Below, in pieces: positions 1 through 7,084 of a stretch of 11,256 nt of DNA. Position numbers and translations under genes: made by a program. Numbering within the stretch: position 1 is the stretch's first letter; each line of letters begins with the position of its first letter. The notes under the pieces are model-generated. The model was not told where the DNA came from and made no database searches. It worked only from the letters and a program-made list of their open reading frames with translations. This stretch comes from CAYVBN01 sp964538565 (GTDB lineage: Bacteria; Pseudomonadota; Alphaproteobacteria; Rhizobiales; Xanthobacteraceae), in the NCBI GenBank assembly GCA_964538565.1, contig CAZIGW010000207.1:1-11256 (forward strand), given 5' to 3'.

Positions 1-1
1 G

Positions 2-796
2 AACGAGCCACGCGGATACGATGCGCTGGTCGGCGCGCTGCTGTGCGAACCGGAAGACAAGAGCTGCGCAGCCGGGGTGATCTTCTTCAACAACGTCGGT
101 TATCTCGGAATGTGCGGGCATGGGACCATCGGGCTTGCCGTAACGCTTGCGCACATGGGACGCATCCGTCCCGGGGCGCATCGGATCGAGACACCCGTCG
201 GGATCGTGCGCGTGGATCTCAAATCGTCGAACGAAGCGACGATTGAGAATGTCGCGAGCTACTGCTACCGGGAGGCGGTCGGGGTCGACGTGCCCGCGAT
301 CGGCAGGCTCGTGGGGGACGTTGCGTGGGGTGGCAACTGGTTCTTCTGCGTTCACAAAGCCCCGTTCGCGCTGACCATGGCGAATGTCGGCGATCTGTCG
401 CGAACGGCTGACACCGTCATGCGTGCACTGCGGGCACAAGGAATCACGGGCAAGGACGGCGCAGTGATTGATCACATTGAGTTTTACGGCCCGCCGACCC
501 TGAAAGGCGCGCACAGCCGCAACTTCGTGCTTTGCTCGGGTGGAGCATATGACCGTTCGCCTTGCGGGACCGGCACAAGCGCGAAAATCGCCTGTCTTGC
601 AGCGGCCGGCGAGCTCGCGCCTGGCGAAGACTTCGTGCAGGAGAGCATCATCGGCAGTTCGTTCACCGCGCGATATCGCCGGGATACGACCGGCGCGATC
701 ATTCCGAGCATCACGGGCCGTGCTTACATCACCGGCGAGGCCACGCTCTATGGCGATCCCGCCGACCCTTTTATCGACGGTCTGCGCGCTGTCTGA
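2..796 (+). CDS. 4-hydroxyproline 2-epimerase / proline racemase family, 5' end outside window
   Basis: Partial gene; the reading frame is open from base 2, and 264 residues are visible before TGA at 794-796. The family inverts the alpha carbon of proline or hydroxyproline without cofactor, using two cysteines as acid and base. Both are visible: Cys in MCGHGTIG (visible residue 38) and Cys in SPCGTGTSAK (visible residue 188), 150 residues apart, close to the 148 of characterised bacterial 4-hydroxyproline epimerases. Other family signatures are the GVIFFNNVGYLG stretch before the first Cys and DVAWGGNWFF. Keeping both cysteines argues against the trans-3-hydroxyproline dehydratase branch, which has Thr at the second site. 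About 50 N-terminal residues are missing. Cytoplasmic, probably first step of hydroxyproline or hydroxyproline-betaine breakdown. Racemase versus epimerase cannot be settled from what is visible. Confidence 0.92.
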   Translation, partial: NEPRGYDALVGALLCEPEDKSCAAGVIFFNNVGYLGMCGHGTIGLAVTLAHMGRIRPGAHRIETPVGIVRVDLKSSNEATIENVASYCYREAVGVDVPAIGRLVGDVAWGGNWFFCVHKAPFALTMANVGDLSRTADTVMRALRAQGITGKDGAVIDHIEFYGPPTLKGAHSRNFVLCSGGAYDRSPCGTGTSAKIACLAAAGELAPGEDFVQESIIGSSFTARYRRDTTGAIIPSITGRAYITGEATLYGDPADPFIDGLRAV

Positions 797-801
797 CGGG
801 A

Positions 802-1359
802 TCACTCTTCACAAGTGCAGGTCCGCGCGTCTGAGGGACGCCGTTCAACGATCGGTCTGGTGGAGCGCGGCACTCGGTCCCGCGGCCAGGCCAAGATTAC
901 GATGTCGGCATGCGGCAATTCTACGTGGAGACGGTCAGGCGTGGTCATGTGTTCGAGGGCGCGGGTCGGTTCTCCGCTGCGACGGATACCGGATAGGCGG
1001 AAGCCGGCGTCATGTAGGCGTTCCCACCGAGAGCCCCGACACCATAGATCAGTACGCGACGTCCGGAAGCTGTCCCCCGCAGTTGTCTCGCCCATGAGTG
1101 CTGCTGCTGCTTCGTGACGATGCCAGGCACGCCCTCATGTAACGTCAAGGTCGCCATGAGACCAAACTCGGCAACTTTTTCGGCGTGCACGCCACTGGCA
1201 TTGGTGAGGCTGGTCGATGCAGGCAGCCAGTAGAAGGGCGCGTATTTATCGACACCGCCATGGCTTCCCAAGGCCGGTCGAATGCTGCGGCGCCGTTCAA
1301 GCCGAAATCATGATGCGCATTGCTTCGAAGTGCGGATTTGCATCGTGAAGCCAGATTTC
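802..1359 (-). pseudogene. D-2-hydroxyacid dehydrogenase remnant, frameshifted and truncated
   Basis: The minus strand carries pieces of one D-isomer-specific 2-hydroxyacid dehydrogenase in two frames. The middle piece (about 1271 down to 1015) reads LTNASGVHAEKVAEFGLMATL and then GRRVLIYGVGALGG, the hinge and the NAD-binding glycine loop. The next piece (about 1010 down to 802) is in another frame and reads GFRLSGIRRSGEP and ELPHADIVILA, which normally follow that loop directly. A probable N-terminal fragment, EIWLHDANPHFEAMR, lies at 1315-1359, in the frame of the last piece and ending at an in-frame stop. At least two frame changes are therefore needed. The C-terminal half, with the catalytic Arg, Glu and His, is absent: similarity fades at about 802, next to the stop of the upstream epimerase gene. 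The assignment is firm; the exact ends are approximate. Confidence 0.8.
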
Positions 1360-1395
1360 GGCTCCGACTCCGGACCGGGTCCAGCCATCACTATT

Positions 1396-1413
1396 TGATT
1401 TGATTCCAAATCA
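1396..1413. promoter_or_regulatory. Perfect palindrome, candidate transcription-factor operator
   Basis: TGATTTG-ATTC-CAAATCA: two perfect 7-bp arms with a 4-bp spacer, in an AT-rich patch within GC-rich DNA. It lies 122 bp before the SDR start and just upstream of the dehydrogenase remnant. Size and symmetry suit a dimeric helix-turn-helix regulator such as a GntR-family protein; that family assignment is an inference. A 10-bp partial copy occurs at 9562-9571. Confidence 0.5.
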
Positions 1414-1466
1414 GAATGAAGAGGATGATCCGGAGCGGGCTTCGCGGACAGATAATTCTAGTTCAG

Positions 1467-1480
1467 TTCGCATTGGCGAA
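1467..1480. repeat. Short inverted repeat in the SDR leader
   Basis: TTCGC-ATTG-GCGAA, 5-bp arms and a 4-bp loop, 55 bp before the SDR start. It could be a minor operator or a weak hairpin. A 5-bp repeat of this kind is expected by chance at this window size, so confidence is low. Confidence 0.2.
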
Positions 1481-1535
1481 TAACGGGTCATGGCACGGCA
1501 CTTGCAAGAACTCTGACATTAGGCGAGCGAGTATC

Positions 1536-2294
1536 ATGTCAAAACCGCGCAAGCTCGACGGCCGCAGCGCTCTCATCACCGGCGGAAGCCGCGGTATAGG
1601 CGCTGCGATAGCGCGCGCATTCGCTGAAGAAGGTGCCGACGTTGCGTTCTGCCATGTAGATGATGAACCCGGCGCGGCGAACGTGATCGCGGACGTCCAT
1701 CGCTTCGGGCAACAGGCTTTCGCATGGCAATGCGATATCGGCGACATGGAGGCGGCACGGAAGCTGTACGCGGATGCAGAGGCGGCGCTTGGGCAGATAG
1801 ATATCCTGGTGAACAACGCCGGCGTCAGCGAAGAGGTGCTGGTCGAGAATACGACCATGGCGTCGCTGGACTGGATGCTGAACGTGCATCTGAAAGCCAC
1901 GTTTCTGCTGTCGCAGCTTGCCTATGTCGGCATGAAGGCGCGCGGCTTCGGGCGCATCATCAACATCAGTTCAAACCTTGCTTATAAGGGCGCTCCGGGA
2001 CTAGCGCATTACAGCGCGGCGAAGGCCGGCGTGGTCGGCTTCACCCGCGCCTTTGCGCAGGAAGCGGCCCCGCACGGCGTCAACGTGAACTCGATTGCGC
2101 CAGGCCCGATCGACACTCGCCTCAACGACACTCTCAGCCCGGAGTGGAAGGCATGGAAAGTCGGCAGCCTGCCGGTGCGTCGCTTCGGGCGCCCTGAAGA
2201 AATCGCTCCTTCCGCCGTGCTGCTCGCTTCGGCGGACGGCGACTTCTACGTCGGACAGACCCTGAATCCGAACGGCGGCGACGTCATGCCCTAA
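1536..2294 (+). CDS. SDR-family NAD(P)-dependent oxidoreductase (FabG-like)
   Basis: 252-residue classical short-chain dehydrogenase/reductase, the usual length for the family. Visible landmarks in order: cofactor loop TGGSRGIG (residues 15-22), NNAG (93-96), active-site Asn117, catalytic Ser146 in the NISS segment, Tyr159 and Lys163 (YSAAK), and the PG motif at 189-190. All four catalytic residues are present, so the enzyme should be active, oxidising an alcohol or reducing a ketone in the cytoplasm. The ATG at 1536 is chosen because the family N-terminus (KLDGRSALITGG) starts there. The frame is open back to 1416, but those 40 residues resemble nothing in the family. The ribosome site is weak (GGCGAG). 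It stands alone: a hydroxyproline epimerase and a broken dehydrogenase lie upstream and the transporter converges from downstream. Substrate unknown; 'FabG' describes similarity only. Confidence 0.93.
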   Translation: MSKPRKLDGRSALITGGSRGIGAAIARAFAEEGADVAFCHVDDEPGAANVIADVHRFGQQAFAWQCDIGDMEAARKLYADAEAALGQIDILVNNAGVSEEVLVENTTMASLDWMLNVHLKATFLLSQLAYVGMKARGFGRIINISSNLAYKGAPGLAHYSAAKAGVVGFTRAFAQEAAPHGVNVNSIAPGPIDTRLNDTLSPEWKAWKVGSLPVRRFGRPEEIAPSAVLLASADGDFYVGQTLNPNGGDVMP

Positions 2295-2305
2295 CCGGGT
2301 GGGCT

Positions 2306-2326
2306 CGGGCGGCTTCGGTCCGCCTG
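2306..2326 (+). terminator. Candidate hairpin terminator after the SDR gene
   Basis: Hairpin 12 bp after the SDR stop: arms 2306-2313 and 2318-2326 close a C(TTCG)G tetraloop, 8 pairs with one bulged T (2319) and one G-T pair. UUCG loops are very stable. No T-run follows, so it may be a pause or 3'-end stabiliser rather than an intrinsic terminator. Confidence 0.4.
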
Positions 2327-2389
2327 GGCTAGGGGAAGGCCCGATCGGGCGGACAACGATACGCCAATACGAGGCGTCAATGATTTGCT

Positions 2390-2515
2390 CTCGCCTTTGC
2401 CGGCGTGACACTTTCCCTGACCATCGCCGTGTCGGTCCATTTTTACCCCACGACGGTGATCTGTCAGGAGCCGAGCGTGTCGCGCGAATGCGGCCCACCT
2501 GCAAAATGTGACCGC
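2390..2515. mobile_element. Possible insertion-sequence end remnant (weak)
   Basis: The 230 bp between the SDR and transporter genes encode nothing recognisable. On the minus strand they contain spaced blocks of similar style: GGGGTAAAAATGGACC (2434-2449), GGGAAAGTGTCAC (2405-2417) and GGTCACATTTTGCAGG (2499-2514). Repeated motifs like these resemble the multiple terminal repeats of IS21-family elements. No transposase fragment is present, and the resemblance is from memory, not from alignment. Confidence 0.22.
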
Positions 2516-2524
2516 CCGCGTCCG

Positions 2525-4258
2525 TCAGGCGGCCTCCACCTCGCGTTCGACCATGCGCAGGAAGCGCTGCGTCCGTTCCTGCTTGGGCGCGCCGAGAACC
2601 TCGGCGGGCGTGCCCTGTTCGACGATCACGCCCTCATCCATGAAGACGATGCGGTCGGCGACTTCCTGCGCGAAGCGAACCTCGTGCGTCACCACGATCA
2701 TCGTCATACCGGCATTCGCCAGCTTGCGCATGACGCTCAACACCTCGCCGACGAGCTCCGGATCGAGGGCGGAGGTCGGTTCGTCGAACAGCATCAGGCG
2801 CGGCGAAATCGCCAGCGCGCGCGATATCGCGAAGCGCTGCTGCTGCCCGCCGGAAAGTCGGTGCGGCAGCTTTGTTGCGTGCTGGCTGAGGCCGACGCTC
2901 GCGAGGAGCTTGAGCGCAAGGCTGCGTGCCTTTTCCCGATCTTCGCCGTAAACCTGGACCGGCGCCTCCATCACGTTGTCGATAGCGCTGAGATGTTCGA
3001 ATAGATTGAAGTGCTGGAACACCATGCCGATGCGGGCATCCGCGCGCGCCTTTGCCAGATCCCGGATCGGGCGCAACATGTTGTTGCGGCGCTCGTAGCC
3101 GACATATTTGCCCTCGACGGTGATCTCGCCCCAGTCGAGCGCCTCGAGATGGTTGACCAGCCGCAGTAGCGTGCTCTTGCCGGAGCCGCTTGGGCCCATG
3201 ACGACGACGACCTCGCCTCTGTTGACGATGAGATCGACGCCCCGCAGCACATCGCGCTGTCCGTACGCCTTGTGCACGTTCTTGAACTCGACGAAGGGCG
3301 CAGGAGCGGCCTCTGGTCCGGAATTCGCAGGGCTCGTGATATTGCGGACCCAATCCAGCGAGGCGAGGGCCTCGCCTTCATCTTTGGCAACGGCGACCGG
3401 CTCCGGGGCCGGCGCCGCAGGCTGCGGCTTCGGACGCAGACCCAAAAGCGGAAAATTGAACAGTCTGCCGAAACCGGACCCGCGTCCCGCCGTACGATCG
3501 ATCTCGACGTTGAAACGGCGCTCCAGCAACGCCTGGCAGACCGCCACCGCGCTGGTCATCACCAGATAGATGACGCCCGCTGCGGCAAAGACGGTGAAGA
3601 ACTTGAAGTTCTGGCCGACGATCTGCTGGCTGCGGAAAGTCAGTTCGTTGACGAAGATCACCGAGGCGATCGACGTGCCTTTGATCATGCCAATGATGTC
3701 ATTGGACATGCCCGGCAGGATCGCCCGCATGGCCTGCGGCAGGATGATGCGGCGGAGCGTCAGGAACGGGCCCATGCCGAGGGACGAAGCTGCGATACCC
3801 TGGTTACGATTGACCGATAGGATACCGCCGCGGATGATTTCCGCACTGAAGGCGGCTTCGTTCAGCGCGAAGCCGAGAACGGCGGTCGTGAAGGTGTCGA
3901 GCTTGATGCCCATCGGCGGCAGCGCGTCGTAGAGAAAGACGAGCTGCAGAAGCTGCGGCGTGCCGCGCACGAACCAGATATAGAACCAAGCGGCACCGCG
4001 CACCGGCGCATGGCGCGACATGCGCGCCAGCGCCAGGCCGAGGCCGAGAATCATGCCCCCCGTCATGGCGAGCGCGGAGATTTCCAGCGCCAGCAGCGCG
4101 CCCTGCAGCAGGAACGGCTCCACGACGTAGGAGAGCAATTCCTGCCACGCAGGCACGGTCGCGGCGCCGTCGTCGGCGAGCGCGGGCTGGATCGATGCCG
4201 CGGTGACGACCAAGATCGCCGCCACGTGCGGCAAAGCGGCACGCCACCGTTTCACCAT
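2525..4258 (-). CDS. Polar amino-acid ABC transporter, permease and ATPase fused in one chain
   Basis: 577 residues: an inner-membrane importer in which the HisM/GlnP-type permease and the GlnQ-type ATPase, usually separate proteins, form one chain. Residues 1-28 form a hydrophobic leader ending ALADD that looks like a cleavable signal peptide, unusual for a permease. Membrane segments follow from about 45 to 245, with the EAA-type coupling loop at about 133-162 (NEAAFSAEIIRGG). A Pro/Ala-rich linker spans about 255-320. The ATPase has Walker A GPSGSGKST (355-363), signature LSGGQ (468-472), Walker B LMLFDEP (488-494) and H-loop His525, so it is complete. Two permease domains are needed per importer, so it probably works as a homodimer. 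The start at 4258 has a strong GGAGGT 3 bases before ATG. It lies 27 bp after the binding-protein gene, its evident partner. Confidence 0.93.
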   Translation of the reverse strand: MVKRWRAALPHVAAILVVTAASIQPALADDGAATVPAWQELLSYVVEPFLLQGALLALEISALAMTGGMILGLGLALARMSRHAPVRGAAWFYIWFVRGTPQLLQLVFLYDALPPMGIKLDTFTTAVLGFALNEAAFSAEIIRGGILSVNRNQGIAASSLGMGPFLTLRRIILPQAMRAILPGMSNDIIGMIKGTSIASVIFVNELTFRSQQIVGQNFKFFTVFAAAGVIYLVMTSAVAVCQALLERRFNVEIDRTAGRGSGFGRLFNFPLLGLRPKPQPAAPAPEPVAVAKDEGEALASLDWVRNITSPANSGPEAAPAPFVEFKNVHKAYGQRDVLRGVDLIVNRGEVVVVMGPSGSGKSTLLRLVNHLEALDWGEITVEGKYVGYERRNNMLRPIRDLAKARADARIGMVFQHFNLFEHLSAIDNVMEAPVQVYGEDREKARSLALKLLASVGLSQHATKLPHRLSGGQQQRFAISRALAISPRLMLFDEPTSALDPELVGEVLSVMRKLANAGMTMIVVTHEVRFAQEVADRIVFMDEGVIVEQGTPAEVLGAPKQERTQRFLRMVEREVEAA

Positions 4259-4285
4259 TGGACCTCCGTCTTCTGCCGGTTCTGC

Positions 4286-5161
4286 TTACTTCGTGAGGAT
4301 CTCAGGCGTTCTGGCGAGCGAATAGTCGACGCCGTATTGCTCGAAGATCTTCTTCGTCGTGCCGTTCGCCTTGAGCACGGTCAGCCCGTCGAGGAGCGCC
4401 TGCCCGAGATCCTTGTTGTTCTTGGTGTAGCCGACGGCGATCTTGTAGTCGGTCACGATCGTGAAGCCCTTTTCGAACGCCTGCGGGTTCTGCTTGATGA
4501 ATGAGTTCACCATGCCAAGGTCGGTCATCATGATGTCGGCACGGTCGTTCTGGATCAGTCGAGTGCCGCCGGGCATGTCCGGATAGGTCACGAGCGACAC
4601 TTCCTGTTTGCCGGCCGCGACGCACGTTTTGCTCAGATCGCGGAACGCCGCCTCTTCGACGGTGCCGAGACCAGCGGTAGCCCGCTTGCCGCAGACGTCA
4701 TCGAGCGATTTGATATTCTTGGGATTGCCCTTGGCGACGAGGCCGCCGGTGGCGGCGGTAAGATAGGTCACGAAATCCGCCTGCTTGGCGCGCTCTGGCG
4801 TGTAGTAGAGCGTGTCCCACATCGCGTCGGCCTGACCGGCAATGACCGCCGGCAACAGTCCCGACCAGCCGCCGGTAATGAATTCGATCTTCACGCCGGC
4901 GCAGGCAAACGTCGCTCGCGCCAGATCGGCGTCAAGACCGATCAGATGTTTGAAGTCCTTCGGATCGCGGAAGCTGTATGGCGGGCTTTCTCCGTCCTGG
5001 CCGATCTTGATCGTCTTTCCGGCCAGACTCGGATATTTGGTCGTCACCTTGTCGGGCTCGCATTTCGGGTCGGCGGCTGTCACGGGCGTTGCATTCAAGA
5101 CGAGAGCGGCGAGCACTCCGGCCGCGCTCAGAATTGCGAAAGAGTCCCTCAGACGAGACAT
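4286..5161 (-). CDS. Periplasmic amino-acid-binding protein of the ABC importer (SBP family 3)
   Basis: 291-residue solute-binding protein that would capture the substrate in the periplasm and hand it to the fused permease encoded 27 bp downstream. Residues 1-29 are a typical Sec signal peptide (hydrophobic core, then TPVTA before ADPK). The mature part shows family-3 features: GQDGESPPYSF (near 54-64), GLDADLARA (75-83), ADAMWDTLYYTPERAKQADFV (111-131) and a C-terminal stretch ending KKIFEQYGVDYS. AGGAG stands 8 bases before the ATG at 5161, which supports that start. The family binds polar amino acids, opines or related amino-acid-like compounds; the ligand cannot be read from sequence. The epimerase gene lies 82 bp upstream on the same strand, so this gene may be read through from it or have its own promoter. 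Confidence 0.93.
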   Translation of the reverse strand: MSRLRDSFAILSAAGVLAALVLNATPVTAADPKCEPDKVTTKYPSLAGKTIKIGQDGESPPYSFRDPKDFKHLIGLDADLARATFACAGVKIEFITGGWSGLLPAVIAGQADAMWDTLYYTPERAKQADFVTYLTAATGGLVAKGNPKNIKSLDDVCGKRATAGLGTVEEAAFRDLSKTCVAAGKQEVSLVTYPDMPGGTRLIQNDRADIMMTDLGMVNSFIKQNPQAFEKGFTIVTDYKIAVGYTKNNKDLGQALLDGLTVLKANGTTKKIFEQYGVDYSLARTPEILTK

Positions 5162-5243
5162 GAACGATACTCCTGTGTCGATCTTCGGCTATGCGTGGGA
5201 ACGGTCCCTTGTGCAGCAACAGCGAAGCAAAAAGCTTGCCAGA
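5162..5243 (-). other. 82-bp gap between the epimerase and binding-protein genes
   Basis: Long for an operon spacer whose other junctions are 27 bp or overlapping. It contains a strong ribosome site for the binding protein and a small repeat around 5227-5238 (GCAA..TTGC around AAGCTT). It could hold a processing site or an internal promoter; no clear -35/-10 pair was seen. Confidence 0.35.
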
Positions 5244-6173
5244 CTATTTTGGTGATGAGCGGGCCTCGGCTTGGAGGTGTGCCGCGTACGAGGCGATGCC
5301 GTCGCGAATATCTACTCGCGGTTTGTAGCCAAAGGCCTCGCTCGCGCGTGTGCCGTCGAGCGGACCCATGTAGCCGTCGATCGAGCGCGTCGGAGCCGGA
5401 GTGTCGGAGATATCGAGCCCTGGCAGGACCGTCGCAGCCAGGCCTGCGACCTCCCGTTCCGTCAGCCAGGTTCCGCCGACGATATTATAAACGAAGTCGT
5501 TGAGTTGCTCCGCCGCGATCGCCTGCGTGATCGCGCCGACGACGTCGTCGACATGAACGAACTGACGCCGGAAGCCGCGTTCGCTGCACAGGCTGATGGG
5601 TACGCCGGACGCGGCGCTCTGGATCATGTCGCGGATCAGGCAATCGGTTTTCCGGCCTGGGCCATAGACGGAAGCAACGCGCAGTGCGGCTACCGGCAAG
5701 CCGAGCTCGGAGCGGTAGGCGCGCAGCACAGCTTCGATGGCGATCTTGCTGGCGCCGTAAACGTCGGTGGCGTTCGTCGGCGCGGTTTCGCTGACGGGAT
5801 CGAGCGACGATTGAGTGCCGTATACGGAAATGGACGACAGCGCGATGAATCGCGATACTCCGCTCCTACGCGCGGCCTCCGCGAGGTTGAGCGTGCCTCC
5901 GACATTCACGGCGAAGACGTAGTGCGGATCGTCCTTCGCCACCATCGGACCGGAGATCGCGCCGCAGTGGACGACGAGGCCCACGGCGTGTTTCAGCAGC
6001 AGCGCCTCTACGGCAGAGCGGTCGGTGAGGTCGACGGCTTCGACAGGCACGTCTGCCGGCGCTCCGTCGCTTCGCACGTCGGTCGCGATCACCGTGCGGC
6101 CGTCGGAGACAAGGCGGCGAACCAGCGCGCCACCGATCAAGCCGGCGGCGCCTGTGACCAGAACTGCCGTCAC
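5244..6173 (-). CDS. NAD-dependent epimerase/dehydratase (extended SDR)
   Basis: 309 residues from the GTG at 6171-6173. Extended short-chain dehydrogenase of the GalE-like epimerase/dehydratase superfamily, cytoplasmic and NAD(P)-binding. Visible: GAAGLIG cofactor loop (8-14), acidic D32 after the second strand (ATDV), catalytic Ser114 (LSSISVYG), Tyr139 and Lys143 (YGASK), and the conserved RVASVYGPG (165-173). The frame is open to 6212, but the Rossmann fold begins at MTAVLVTGAAG, and the GTG shares GTGA with the TGA of the PuuE-like gene, a typical coupled start. Members act on nucleotide sugars, but others act on sugar acids or hydroxy acids. Beside an importer and C-N hydrolases, a catabolic substrate such as a sugar acid is as likely as cell-surface sugar synthesis. 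No other sugar-nucleotide gene is nearby. Confidence 0.9.
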   Translation of the reverse strand: MTAVLVTGAAGLIGGALVRRLVSDGRTVIATDVRSDGAPADVPVEAVDLTDRSAVEALLLKHAVGLVVHCGAISGPMVAKDDPHYVFAVNVGGTLNLAEAARRSGVSRFIALSSISVYGTQSSLDPVSETAPTNATDVYGASKIAIEAVLRAYRSELGLPVAALRVASVYGPGRKTDCLIRDMIQSAASGVPISLCSERGFRRQFVHVDDVVGAITQAIAAEQLNDFVYNIVGGTWLTEREVAGLAATVLPGLDISDTPAPTRSIDGYMGPLDGTRASEAFGYKPRVDIRDGIASYAAHLQAEARSSPK

Positions 6174-7084
6174 GAGCCACCGGCGCCGGAGTAGGGATGG
6201 ACTCTCCGCCAATGCTCGGCGATGTCGCGCCCGGTGCAGAACCAGACGCGATCATGTTTACGGACGTGTTCGAGGAATTGCACAAGGCCGACCGCGCGCC
6301 CGGGTCTGCCGATCAGCCGGTCGTGCAATCCGATGCTCATAATCTTCGGCCGATTGAGGCCTTCTTCGTAGAGCATGTCGAAGCAGTCGATCATGTAGCG
6401 CGCGAAATCGGCCGCCGTGCCGAAACCGTTGTGGTCGTAGCGGTTGTCGTTCGTCTCGTAGGAATAGGGGATGACGAGATGCGGCTTGCCGTCGACTTCG
6501 GTCCAGTACGGCAACTCGTCGTTCAGTGAATCGCGGTCGTACAGGAATCCGCCGTGCTCGACGAGCAGACGCCGGGTGTTCTGGCCCGGTCGGCCGGTCA
6601 TCCAACCGACCGGCGCTTGCCCGGTCAGCGCTTTGATGCCTTCGACCGCCAGGCGGATGTGTTCGCGTTCGGCTGCTTCATCGAACGTTTGGTAGTCGAG
6701 CCAGCGGTAGCCATGGCTGACGATTTCATGACCCTCGGTCATGAATGCGGCGACCGCGTCCGGGTTCTGCTCGAGCGAACGGACCACGCCGAGCACGCTG
6801 ACCTTCACGTCGAAGCGCTTGAGAATCGTCAGGATTCGCCACACGCCGGCGCGCGTCCCGTACTCGAACGCGCTCTCGACGATCGGGCTGCGGCGGCCGG
6901 GATAGGCCGGAAACCCGGTGTCCGTGAGCATGTCCTCGGACGTCCCGTCGCCCTCGAGCATCGAGCGCTCGCCGCCGGCCTCGAAGTTCAGGTTGATGTT
7001 GATGGCGATCCGCGCCTCGCCCGGCCATTGAGCATGCACCGGGTTGGCACCGTAGCCGCGAAAATCCCGTTTCGGACCGACCAT
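6170..7084 (-). CDS. PuuE-like hydrolase with polysaccharide-deacetylase fold (allantoinase/cyclic-imidase type)
   Basis: 304 residues from the ATG at 7084. It has the polysaccharide-deacetylase (NodB) fold but matches the branch of PuuE, the metal-independent allantoinase, rather than true sugar deacetylases. Signatures: NLNFEAGGE (31-39), EIVSHGYRW (120-128), where the sugar enzymes have the two metal-binding histidines H-x3-H, GRPGQNTRRLL (164-174), DSLNDELPYW (185-194), IPYSYETNDNRY (205-216) and MSIGLHDRLIGRPGR (249-263). Only one His remains in the second motif, in line with no or altered metal use. The family opens cyclic amides (allantoin, imides), giving a carbamoyl or amide acid. 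An ATG at 7165 is possible, but the conserved part starts near residue 8 of the shorter form. First gene of the minus-strand set and divergent from the Rieske gene. The exact substrate is unknown. Confidence 0.87.
   Translation of the reverse strand: MVGPKRDFRGYGANPVHAQWPGEARIAININLNFEAGGERSMLEGDGTSEDMLTDTGFPAYPGRRSPIVESAFEYGTRAGVWRILTILKRFDVKVSVLGVVRSLEQNPDAVAAFMTEGHEIVSHGYRWLDYQTFDEAAEREHIRLAVEGIKALTGQAPVGWMTGRPGQNTRRLLVEHGGFLYDRDSLNDELPYWTEVDGKPHLVIPYSYETNDNRYDHNGFGTAADFARYMIDCFDMLYEEGLNRPKIMSIGLHDRLIGRPGRAVGLVQFLEHVRKHDRVWFCTGRDIAEHWRRVHPYSGAGGS

Larger units (their letters stand above)
1360..1535. other. Upstream region of the SDR gene, also 5' flank of the dehydrogenase remnant
   Basis: Noncoding stretch between two divergently oriented reading frames. 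An open frame upstream of the SDR start (from 1416) encodes nothing family-like before position 1536, so I treat it as leader. It is more AT-rich at 1391-1416 than its surroundings and holds the palindrome at 1396-1413 and a smaller inverted repeat at 1467-1480. No convincing -35/-10 pair was found by eye. Confidence 0.5.

Noticed and set aside
1416..1535. N-terminal 40-residue extension of the SDR frame
   Set aside because: The residues show no SDR features and the family N-terminus begins exactly at the ATG at 1536.
3272..3820. Plus-strand open frame opposite the transporter gene
   Set aside because: Arg/Asp-rich antisense shadow of the high-GC transporter coding sequence; no family features.
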